The translations under genes and the position numbers were made by a program. This document shows positions 29,294 to 35,492 of a DNA stretch of 36,237 nucleotides, piece by piece (positions within the stretch are counted from its first letter, which is position 1; every line of letters begins with the position of its first letter). The notes beneath the pieces are model-generated. The model searched no databases. It was not told the origin of the DNA and saw only the letters and a list, made by a program, of their open reading frames with translations. Where the stretch lies: contig WRNW01000005.1 of NCBI GenBank assembly GCA_009776375.1, positions 1 to 36,237 on the forward strand, given 5' to 3'. The stretch is from Candidatus Saccharimonadota bacterium (GTDB taxonomy: Bacteria; Patescibacteriota; Saccharimonadia; Saccharimonadales; Saccharimonadaceae).

Positions 29294-30208
29294 ATGAGAC
29301 TAGATGCATATCTCGCGCAAGAGTATCCGAAATATAGTCGCTCGGCGTGGGCCAAGTTGATCCGGCGGGGCGATGTGAGAGTTAATAGGGAAATAGCGGT
29401 ATCCGTTTCGCTAAATGTTACCGAATCAGACGAGGTGACGGTCAAGGAAAATGCTCAAAAACCAGAGGGATTGGATTTACCGATTATCTACGAGGACGAT
29501 AATGTTATCGTGATCAACAAACCAGCGGGCGTTTTGACGCACGCTAAAGGCGCGCTGAATGAAGAATCAACAGTGGCGGATTTTATAAGATCGCGCACTT
29601 CTTTGCAGGACCGGGTCCTGCAAGAAAACAACCGGTTTGGCATTGTCCATCGATTAGATCGGGCAACGTCGGGCGTGCTGATCGGTGCGAAAAATGACGA
29701 AACGCGGAAGTTTCTGCAAAAGCAATTCGCCGAACGCAAGGCTAAAAAAACTTATTTAGCGATCGTTGAGCAAGTTCCCACTGTCATTGCGAGAAATGAA
29801 CGTCGGACGAGGCCTCCTCATAGTGACAACTTCATGATTGACCTGCCGATAGCCAGAAGCCCCAAAAAACCATCGACCTTCCGTGTCGATCCCAAAGGCA
29901 AACCGGCAGTGACTGACTACCGAGTGATGCGGGTCTTGAAAAACGGTACGGCGCTGGTTGAGCTAAAACCGCTGACTGGGCGGACGCACCAATTGCGCGT
30001 GCATTTGGCGTACATCGGCGCGCCAATCGTTGGTGATCCGCTTTACAACTTTGCAGGTTCGGAACCGGCAAAGAGAGAGAGGATGTTTTTGCACGCGGCA
30101 TCTCTAGAAATAACCATCCCAGCCAAGCCAGAAAATCTCAGGAAAACTTTCGTAGCCGAACTGCCGAACGATTTCCAGGCGAAAATCAAGGAAGGAAGCG
30201 ACGAATGA
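29294..30208 (+). CDS. RluA/RluD-family pseudouridine synthase with palindrome insertions
   Basis: The 304-residue protein begins with an S4 RNA-binding domain (MRLDAYLAQEYPKYSRSAWAKLIRRGDVRVN). It carries the catalytic motif HRLDRATSGVLIGAKND (catalytic Asp in RLD) and the late motif LTGRTHQLRVHLAYIGAPIVGDPLY. It converts uridines of 23S rRNA to pseudouridine; RluD (helix 69) is the closest known type, but target specificity is not proved. ATG 29294 is used because ATG 29285 lies inside the -10 box. Three palindromic elements sit in frame: 29603-29623 (LQDRVLQ), 29783-29827 (VIARNERR...HSD, within a loop) and 30049-30073 (FAGSEPAK). The stop overlaps the holB start. Confidence 0.88.
   Translation: MRLDAYLAQEYPKYSRSAWAKLIRRGDVRVNREIAVSVSLNVTESDEVTVKENAQKPEGLDLPIIYEDDNVIVINKPAGVLTHAKGALNEESTVADFIRSRTSLQDRVLQENNRFGIVHRLDRATSGVLIGAKNDETRKFLQKQFAERKAKKTYLAIVEQVPTVIARNERRTRPPHSDNFMIDLPIARSPKKPSTFRVDPKGKPAVTDYRVMRVLKNGTALVELKPLTGRTHQLRVHLAYIGAPIVGDPLYNFAGSEPAKRERMFLHAASLEITIPAKPENLRKTFVAELPNDFQAKIKEGSDE
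29603..29623. repeat. 21-bp perfect palindrome in the pseudouridine synthase gene
   Basis: TTGCAGGACC (29603-29612) and GGTCCTGCAA (29614-29623) are perfectly complementary around one G. It codes for LQDRVLQ. Related palindromes are at 30049-30073 and 30669-30693. Confidence 0.7.
29783..29827. repeat. GTCATTGCGAG-type element in the pseudouridine synthase gene
   Basis: It starts GTCATTGCGAG (29783-29793), the same 11 bases and the same reading frame as the element in rpsK, and ends AGTGAC (29822-29827). It is 45 bp (15 codons) and contains a GAGGCCTC palindrome. The encoded stretch lies where other RluD proteins have a short loop before the DLPIARSPKKP segment. Confidence 0.6.
30049..30073. 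repeat. 25-bp palindrome coding FAGSEPAK
   Basis: CTTTGCAGGTTC (30049-30060) and GAACCGGCAAAG (30062-30073) are complementary except at one pair. Same length and layout as the copy in holB. Confidence 0.68.
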
Positions 30209-31038
30209 TGACGTTCGTCGATCTAATTTTGCACCCCAAAACACGTCTAGCGTTAGCGAATCATTTGGGGCAACCGACGCACGCGCTGCTCTTGACCGGT
30301 GACAAAGGCGTCGGTCTCGGCACGATCGCACGAACTTTGGCCACCGAAATCGCTGGGACGAACGTGGTAATCGTCGAGCCGTGTTCTCACGACAGGCAGA
30401 AAACTCTGACTATTAACATCGACGACATCCGTGATTTAAGGACGTTAGTGCGCAGTCGCCGCAGTGATCCTTTGTGCATCATCATCGACGAAGCCGAAAA
30501 AATGACTGACAAAGCACCTGAAGCTTTCCTCAAAAGCCTCGAAGAACCGACGCCGCAGGTTTTTTATATTTTGACCACACATCTGCCCACTCGGTTGCCA
30601 GCGACGATCAAATCGCGCGCCCAAATCGTTGAAGTTTTGCCACCGCCGGTAGAAACCTGCGAATCGCTTTTTGCAGGGTCTGACCCTGCAAAATTGGCCA
30701 AAGTTAAATTTCTCGGCGAGCGCCAACCGGCCGAAATCGTTCGACTACTGAACGACGAAGAATACTTTAAAAAAGTTTCGCTAGCGATGGCCGCCGCCAA
30801 GGATTTTGTTCAAGGATCGCCCGGCAAACGACTAGCTATCGTCGCCGGGATCACCACGCGCGACGGCGCGATCGAACTGGGTAAAAATGTTGCGAGAATA
30901 CTGCTAGTGACAGCGGATCGGGCCAAAAATCCGAAAACCGTCGCCGCTAGTTTGAACACCGTGTCGAATGTCGTTGAGTACCTTCATCAAAATGGCAATA
31001 TTCGGGCGCAACTAACTTACCTGGCGCTGAATGTCTAA
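30205..31038 (+). CDS. holB: DNA polymerase III, delta' subunit-like clamp loader protein
   Basis: The 277-residue AAA+ protein has HALLLTGDKGVGLGTIARTLA, a P-loop in which the usual GK[ST] lysine is Leu. It also has CIIIDEAEKMTDKAPEAFLKSLEEPTPQVFYILTT, with the SLEEP motif of delta'/gamma proteins, and then LPATIKSRAQIV. Delta' is a clamp loader subunit without ATPase activity, and the missing lysine fits this. The zinc module of some delta' proteins is absent. Its ATG overlaps the pseudouridine synthase stop (ATGATG...), so the two are translationally coupled. A 25-bp palindrome (30669-30693) adds FAGSDPAK to a variable loop after the AAA+ core. Confidence 0.85.
   Translation: MMTFVDLILHPKTRLALANHLGQPTHALLLTGDKGVGLGTIARTLATEIAGTNVVIVEPCSHDRQKTLTINIDDIRDLRTLVRSRRSDPLCIIIDEAEKMTDKAPEAFLKSLEEPTPQVFYILTTHLPTRLPATIKSRAQIVEVLPPPVETCESLFAGSDPAKLAKVKFLGERQPAEIVRLLNDEEYFKKVSLAMAAAKDFVQGSPGKRLAIVAGITTRDGAIELGKNVARILLVTADRAKNPKTVAASLNTVSNVVEYLHQNGNIRAQLTYLALNV
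30669..30693. repeat. 25-bp perfect palindrome coding FAGSDPAK in holB
   Basis: TTTTGCAGGGTC (30669-30680) and GACCCTGCAAAA (30682-30693) are perfectly complementary around one T. It matches the palindrome at 30049-30073 in layout and in translated peptide. Confidence 0.72.
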
Positions 31039-31044
31039 ATATGT

Positions 31045-31050
31045 TAAAAT
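31045..31050 (+). promoter_or_regulatory. -10 box of the TPR gene
   Basis: TAAAAT lies 7 bases before ATG 31058, so the gene is probably leaderless. It overlaps an upstream in-frame ATG (31031) that would lie inside the promoter. No clear -35. Confidence 0.45.
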
Positions 31051-31057
31051 GCTCGGT

Positions 31058-31714
31058 ATGAATGGGACTTTTGGCGTGGGTGCGATCGTGCTGCTGGGGC
31101 TGGCGGTGATTTTTTGGCACCAGCAGGCAGATGGCCAATCGCGCGGGCCTTCCAAACTGGCGGAACAACTCGACAAATTGTGGAGTATTTCACAAAAATC
31201 GATCCGCGAACGGAAATACTTACGCGCCGAAAAAGCCCTCCTAACGATTTTGCGGGTCGACGAACGGAATGCGCGGGCTTATAATCGTCTAGGTATTTTG
31301 TACGCGAAACAGCATCAATACGATGACGCGATCGAATGTTTCGAAATTGCCCAAAGTCTGCAGCCGAGCGCTAGTTCGCTACATAATGTTGGTCTGATTT
31401 ATCACGAAACTGGCGAGCTGGACAAGGCGACACAGGCTTTCGAGCAGGCGCTGCGAATGGAAGAAGACGTCGCCGTGCGTCACGTCGCCTACGCCAAAGT
31501 CCTCGAGGCCACTGGCCATGTCAAAAAGATGATCAAAGAACTCGAACGCGCGGTCGAACTAGAACCGAATCCGCAAAGTGTTGAGCTACTCGCTGACGCT
31601 TTGGAAAACGAAGGCGAAATCGAACGTTCGGAAAAACTTCGTTTGATCGCCAAAAAAATGTCCGAAAAAGGTCACCGCGACCGCATCAAACAACCCGGCA
31701 AAGTCCAGATTTGA
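31058..31714 (+). CDS. Membrane-anchored tetratricopeptide repeat protein
   Basis: The 218-residue product has an N-terminal membrane segment (GVGAIVLLGLAVIFW, about 6-20). TPR units follow: YLRAEKALLTILRVDERNARAYNRLGILYAKQHQYDDAIECFEIAQSLQPSASSLHNVGLIYHETGELDKATQAFEQAL, then KMIKELERAVELEPNPQSVELLADALENEGEIERSEKL. TPRs hold protein partners; the partner cannot be named. ATG 31058 is chosen over 31031 because of the -10 box 7 bases before it. The gene lies between holB and a tRNA cluster. Confidence 0.75.
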   Translation: MNGTFGVGAIVLLGLAVIFWHQQADGQSRGPSKLAEQLDKLWSISQKSIRERKYLRAEKALLTILRVDERNARAYNRLGILYAKQHQYDDAIECFEIAQSLQPSASSLHNVGLIYHETGELDKATQAFEQALRMEEDVAVRHVAYAKVLEATGHVKKMIKELERAVELEPNPQSVELLADALENEGEIERSEKLRLIAKKMSEKGHRDRIKQPGKVQI

Positions 31715-31738
31715 AAATTGCGAGCGGTTTGCTATACT
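31711..31738 (+). promoter_or_regulatory. Promoter of the tRNA-Thr/Tyr/Thr cluster
   Basis: TTGAAA (31711-31716), a 16-base spacer and TATACT (31733-31738) lie 8 bases before the first tRNA. Confidence 0.6.
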
Positions 31739-31746
31739 GTTTACGT

Positions 31747-31823
31747 GCCGCTTTAGCTCAGTTGGTTAGAGCGACGGTTTTGTAAACCGTAGGTCCTCGG
31801 TTCGAATCCGAGAAGCGGCTCCA
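31747..31823 (+). tRNA. tRNA-Thr (anticodon UGU)
   Basis: Acceptor stem GCCGCTT/AAGCGGC, D-arm TAGCTCAGTTGGTTAGAGC and anticodon stem ACGGT/ACCGT around TTTGTAA (anticodon UGU). The T-arm is CTCGGTTCGAATCCGAG, and CCA is encoded at the end. Confidence 0.95.
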
Positions 31824-31834
31824 ATTCCGAATGC

Positions 31835-31920
31835 GCTGGGATAGTGAAGCGGTCAAACACGACAGACTGTAAATCTGTTGGCTTTCGCCTTCGTAGGTTC
31901 GAATCCTACTCCCAGCACCA
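31835..31920 (+). tRNA. tRNA-Tyr (anticodon GUA)
   Basis: Acceptor stem GCTGGGA/TCCCAGC, anticodon stem CAGA/TCTG around CTGTAAA (anticodon GUA). A long variable arm typical of bacterial tRNA-Tyr, T-loop TTCGAAT and encoded CCA are present. Confidence 0.95.
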
Positions 31921-31921
31921 C

Positions 31922-31996
<75 letters not shown>

Positions 31997-32000
31997 GAGT

Positions 32001-32029
32001 TTGACTTCGATGTTTTAGTGTGATATGAT
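32001..32029 (+). promoter_or_regulatory. Promoter of the small membrane protein gene
   Basis: TTGACT (32001-32006), 17 bases, TATGAT (32024-32029). It is followed by a short UTR with GGAG (32042-32045). Confidence 0.65.
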
Positions 32030-32053
32030 AATTGCCGAAATGGAGTTTTTATT

Positions 32054-32323
32054 TTGTTTATGAAAGAATATATTATCAAAATCCTGAGCAAAGATAACGA
32101 ACGTCAAGTGTTACAACATGTATACGTGGTTATGTCTATAGCTACGCTGGTCGTAGCGGGTATTATTGGGCTGCTCAGCAACCAGTTGGGGCAGAAATTG
32201 CTTCTGGTCGCGATTACGCTACTTGGCATGTTTATGGCGAACGCAGTGTTATGGGCGATCACTAAAATGGCGAGTGATAATTACCTGGGCGATGAGCTGA
32301 AAAAGGCGCGCAAGAAAAAATAA
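32054..32323 (+). CDS. Small two-helix membrane protein of unknown function
   Basis: The 89-residue product has two hydrophobic segments, about 25-43 (VYVVMSIATLVVAGIIGLL) and about 48-70 (KLLLVAITLLGMFMANAVLWAI), and a Lys-rich end (ELKKARKKK) that probably faces the cytoplasm. I use TTG 32054 because GGAG at 32042-32045 lies 8 bases before it; ATG 32060 is the alternative, two codons later. It has its own promoter between the tRNA cluster and rpmG. No family is recognised. Confidence 0.62.
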   Translation: MFMKEYIIKILSKDNERQVLQHVYVVMSIATLVVAGIIGLLSNQLGQKLLLVAITLLGMFMANAVLWAITKMASDNYLGDELKKARKKK

Positions 32324-32349
32324 TGCTGGTCAAAAACTCCTTTAGCTAG

Positions 32350-32378
32350 TTGCGCCGCAGTTAATTTTATGATAGATT
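32350..32378 (+). promoter_or_regulatory. Promoter of rpmG
   Basis: TTGCGC (32350-32355), 17 bases, TAGATT (32373-32378), then 8 bases to ATG 32387 with no ribosome binding site, so again probably leaderless. Confidence 0.5.
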
Positions 32379-32386
32379 AGAACCAT

Positions 32387-32608
32387 ATGGCAAAGAGTAA
32401 TAGTAAATCCAAGCGTAAATTGGTCGGTATTGTTAGTGGTGATGGCAAAACGCGCCTTTATACGACAACTAATCCGCAGAATCAGCAAGTTAGAAATCAA
32501 GGTAAACTGTCGCTCAAGAAGTACAATCCGCGCACGCGTCAGCACGAAGTTTTCACCGAAACCAAGAAAAACCTTGGCCGTAACGAAGTCAAACCCAAGA
32601 AGCACTAG
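32387..32608 (+). CDS. rpmG: 50S ribosomal protein bL33, zinc-free form
   Basis: The 73-residue product has the bL33 pattern: KLVGIVSGDGKTRLYTTTNP, then GKLSLKKYNPRTRQHEVFTETK. The usual zinc ligands (two CxxC pairs) are replaced by SGDG and NPRT, the C-minus form. bL33 lies at the E-site side of the 50S subunit. It is longer than the common 49-55 residues because of a basic N-terminus and a LGRNEVKPKKH tail. It stands alone with its own promoter and is convergent with the unknown gene ending at 32615. Confidence 0.85.
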   Translation: MAKSNSKSKRKLVGIVSGDGKTRLYTTTNPQNQQVRNQGKLSLKKYNPRTRQHEVFTETKKNLGRNEVKPKKH

Positions 32609-32614
32609 ATTGAT

Positions 32615-33247
32615 TCACTGATCCAAATATCGGGCTAACCACAATCCGACGCGGAGCATGTGGTCGAGAACCTGGAGATCGATGTTCGCGTTAGTAGCGT
32701 AAACAATCAACTTGTCGTCCTCGAATTCGTAATCAAACTCCGAGAAATGCGTCGCTAGCATGGTTTGGATTTCTTTAGTCAAAATCGCCGAAATCACAGC
32801 GACATCGAGCGGTTGAGCATAGGTCGCAAACAGTCGTGGAAAATTAGCATCAGCCGCGACGTGCTGCCAACCGATTTCGCGCCAACGTTGCGTCGAGGCG
32901 AGCAGCACGCCGTATTCCTCGGTGCGACGTCGACCATCAATCAAGCAATGCGGCAGACGGGCCTTTTTTAATTGAACCTGGAGCAACGTCCATTGTCGCC
33001 ATTGTTTCTGGCCAGAAACGATGCGGACGCGTTTCGAGCGCTGTAAAAAAGCCACTTCATAATCATAAACGTTGCCGGTCGTATAATTTTCATCCAACAG
33101 ATTCGGCGCGGCGGTCAATCCTTTGACCATTTTGTAATCAGTATCGATTCGCGGATCGACCGTGCCAAAGTAAACCAGATCGTACTCGCTAGCAATTTGG
33201 CCAAATTCACGTCGAGCGTGACTGTTTTGACTAGGTAGAAACCTCAT
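32615..33247 (-). CDS. Unknown protein coupled to the GH15 gene
   Basis: The 210-residue product is not recognised. ATG 33247 is used because AGGAGCGG lies just upstream on the minus strand and overlaps the end of the GH15 gene; the reading frame is open 12 codons further but without a better start. It contains a hydrophilic alpha/beta-like pattern (YDLVYFGTVDPRIDTDYKMVKGLT, ARLPHCLIDGRRRTEEYGVLLAS) and no signal peptide or membrane helix. Its start overlaps the GH15 stop by 17 bases, so the two are translationally coupled and probably act together. Its 3' end is convergent with rpmG at a distance of 6 bases. Confidence 0.65.
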   Translation of the reverse strand: MRFLPSQNSHARREFGQIASEYDLVYFGTVDPRIDTDYKMVKGLTAAPNLLDENYTTGNVYDYEVAFLQRSKRVRIVSGQKQWRQWTLLQVQLKKARLPHCLIDGRRRTEEYGVLLASTQRWREIGWQHVAADANFPRLFATYAQPLDVAVISAILTKEIQTMLATHFSEFDYEFEDDKLIVYATNANIDLQVLDHMLRVGLWLARYLDQ

Positions 33248-35243
33248 TTTCCGCTCCTGGGCGCGCCGACCCCGGGTTGCCATAGTCTAGGCAAGTGTTA
33301 ATAAATTCTGCGTGCGACCAACCCAGCGGCGCCGCGCTGAGCATGCGACCGTCGGTTGGGCTAACCTGTTCGGGCAAAACGTTAGTTCGAGTCATTTGGT
33401 CGTTCGCCCAATCGAGGACTTTTTTGGTCAAGTTTAATTTACCGCGTTCGGCCTGGTACTGCGCCAACCAAAACGAAGTGATGAACCACGGATTACCGTC
33501 CGAATTCGGGTCGGTGCGGTTGTACTCATCGCCTTCAAAGCGTGGCAAGCCAAGGTTATCGCCGCGAATATGAAATCTTTCGGTTAACGTGCGATAGGCG
33601 GTGGCTAGCTTTTCTTCGTCAAACAAGCGAAAAGCAAAAGCGCCGTAAAACGCCGAAGCGTCAATCGTCGCATCAAAATCAGTCTGTCCGCTATCGCGTC
33701 GCCAAAAACCGCGGTAGAAAAAGTTTCGCTCAGCGTTCCAGAGCATCGCCGCCGCTTCGCGAATTTCAGTGGCCGCATTGCGCCATTTGATAGCGTTGTT
33801 AGTTTCGCCGAACATTTCCGCTAGATCGACCGCGGCGCTCAACCCACCAAAAGTGACCGCTGTGGTATAGGTGGTCGTTAGGTAGGAAACTTCCCAGAGT
33901 TCGTAACTAGCGCGGGGTAGTTTAGTCGTTGGATCGATATAATCCGAGAGAAAATTCGCCATCGGTCGGGCTAGTTGTCCATATAGCTCGCGCCAATTCG
34001 CCAATTTGTCGCCAGCCTTGACGGCCGCTTGGACAGTTTCGGCGAATAAAAAGAGGATGATCGCCGTTTCGTCGGTTTGGATCGGTGGTGCAACTTCACC
34101 ATCATGAATATAAGCATGTGAATTCGGTCCAATCGTCGCGTCCGGTCGATACATTTGCCAAAAGAAACCTTCATCCGAAATCGCGTGACAGGCGAAACAG
34201 AAGAATTGGCGAATTTCGTTATAATAACCGAGTCGGAGCAGCGCCCACAGCACATAGCCCGTGTCCCGTGGCCAACAATCAACATAAGCATCACGAGTGT
34301 ATTTGAGCATCTCCGTATCGCAACTAGCCATCACCGCGCCACGACGGTCCATCATCGCTTTCAAAATCAGTAGGGAAGTCAAGAAATGTTCGCGATATTC
34401 GGGCGCGACCCGAACTTCGGCTAGCGTCTGGGCAGGCGTGATCCACTTCTGCCAATATTGATTGGTTTTCATTAGTCGCGTCAACAGCCCGTCGGCCCGG
34501 AATTTGTTCAAGGTTTGCCGACACTCATGACTGGATTTTCCAGCCACGAGGAAATAGTGAACTCGCGTCGAATCGTGGGCTTGAAATTCGAGATCATACT
34601 CTAAAATCGAATCAGTTTGAATCCGTTCAACCGGATTGCGCGCTAGTTCACCATCCTCCGCATCACGCCAACAACCATCACTCTGACCGTCGCGAAATTG
34701 ACCAAATGAACCAATACTGAAACTATCAAAAGTCGTCCCCGTTCGACAATTTTCACCACTGACCATAAAAGCGCGTTTGCCTTTGTAATGTAAAATTACT
34801 GCCGACTCGCCGCCACTCATTGATGGGATATATTGCGCAGTATCGTGACCGTCCGCCGCTTCACCGATAATAAATGCTTGATGCAAAAACAGCTTAGCCC
34901 GTCGCGGTCGATCGTTTAAATTAATCACGTGGATATTGCGGGCAAACACATTGAGCTCACTATCGACGAAATCTTGGAATTCGATCGCAAAACCCAACCA
35001 TTCGTTAGTCACAACAGTTTTACCGATCAACCGTCCAGGCAAATAATGTTGCTGGATCTGCCAACTACCGTCAGAGAGCCAATGCATCGCCCCTTCGATA
35101 TATAAACCAACGCGGTGTCGACTAGAGCGTTCACTGCTATGATTTTCGAGACCGACATAAGGAAAATAAAAATCATGCACCATACCAAACCGATTAAGTC
35201 CGATCGCCATTTCGCCGTTACTGAGAATTATTGGCCTGGCCAT
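33231..35243 (-). CDS. Glycoside hydrolase family 15 (glucoamylase-like)
   Basis: The 670-residue protein has an N-terminal beta domain of the GH15 type (LNRFGMVHDFYFPYVGLENHS, about 13-35) and an alpha/alpha barrel. Catalytic-domain pieces include AYVDCWPRDTGYVLWALLRLGYY, GPNSHAYIHDGEVAPPIQTDETAIILF and LPRASYELWEVSYLTTTYTTAV. The Glu in ELWE fits one of the two catalytic acids of the family. A late PWFITSFWLAQY block is also typical. It would release glucose from alpha-glucans or trehalose-like sugars; the substrate is not certain. No signal peptide, so it acts inside the cell. AGGAGT lies before ATG 35243. Confidence 0.85.
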   Translation of the reverse strand: MARPIILSNGEMAIGLNRFGMVHDFYFPYVGLENHSSERSSRHRVGLYIEGAMHWLSDGSWQIQQHYLPGRLIGKTVVTNEWLGFAIEFQDFVDSELNVFARNIHVINLNDRPRRAKLFLHQAFIIGEAADGHDTAQYIPSMSGGESAVILHYKGKRAFMVSGENCRTGTTFDSFSIGSFGQFRDGQSDGCWRDAEDGELARNPVERIQTDSILEYDLEFQAHDSTRVHYFLVAGKSSHECRQTLNKFRADGLLTRLMKTNQYWQKWITPAQTLAEVRVAPEYREHFLTSLLILKAMMDRRGAVMASCDTEMLKYTRDAYVDCWPRDTGYVLWALLRLGYYNEIRQFFCFACHAISDEGFFWQMYRPDATIGPNSHAYIHDGEVAPPIQTDETAIILFLFAETVQAAVKAGDKLANWRELYGQLARPMANFLSDYIDPTTKLPRASYELWEVSYLTTTYTTAVTFGGLSAAVDLAEMFGETNNAIKWRNAATEIREAAAMLWNAERNFFYRGFWRRDSGQTDFDATIDASAFYGAFAFRLFDEEKLATAYRTLTERFHIRGDNLGLPRFEGDEYNRTDPNSDGNPWFITSFWLAQYQAERGKLNLTKKVLDWANDQMTRTNVLPEQVSPTDGRMLSAAPLGWSHAEFINTCLDYGNPGSARPGAENEVST

Positions 35244-35278
35244 TATCTAATGACTCCTACTGAAAAGCTCATGGTTAA

Positions 35279-35284
35279 ATTATA
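35279..35284 (-). promoter_or_regulatory. Extended -10 of the GH15 gene
   Basis: On the minus strand TGCTATAAT gives an extended -10 (TATAAT 35284-35279), about 36 bases before ATG 35243. No good -35, as often with extended -10 boxes. Confidence 0.5.
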
Positions 35285-35309
35285 GCACAAATTTCTAAAT
35301 GTTGGCTAC

Positions 35310-35338
35310 TTGTATTATTTAATTAGATATTGTAGAAT
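35310..35338 (+). promoter_or_regulatory. Promoter of the AAA ATPase gene
   Basis: TTGTAT (35310-35315), 17 bases, TAGAAT (35333-35338). Transcription would begin at about 35345, the first base of the long hairpin. Confidence 0.6.
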
Positions 35339-35344
35339 GTTGCT

Positions 35345-35423
35345 GTTTAATCCTTAACAGCGCAACGTTTTGCGTGTTATTGGGCTAACGCTATACAGCG
35401 CAAAACGTTGTTAAGGATTAAAC
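35345..35423. repeat. Long inverted repeat in the 5' UTR of the AAA ATPase gene
   Basis: GTTTAATCCTTAACA (35345-35359) plus ACGTTTTGCG (35365-35374) are perfectly complementary to CGCAAAACGTTGTTAAGGATTAAAC (35399-35423); a five-base GCGCA bulge interrupts the left arm. The inner part (GCGTGTTA...TAACGC) can fold further. The 25-bp stem would form at the very 5' end of the mRNA. The arms could also be a terminal repeat or protein binding site. The rest of 35424-35492 has no feature except AAGGAAG (35481-35487), the ribosome binding site. Confidence 0.65.
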
Positions 35424-35492
35424 ACCCGCGTTAGTCCTATTTTGGTGGGAAAAACCCGACGACGCAAAATAAGTTTAACAAAGGAAGCCTAT

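Noticed and set aside
30205-31038. Active gamma/tau-type clamp loader ATPase
   Set aside because: The P-loop has Leu in place of the catalytic Lys and the protein is short with no C-terminal tau region; delta' fits better.
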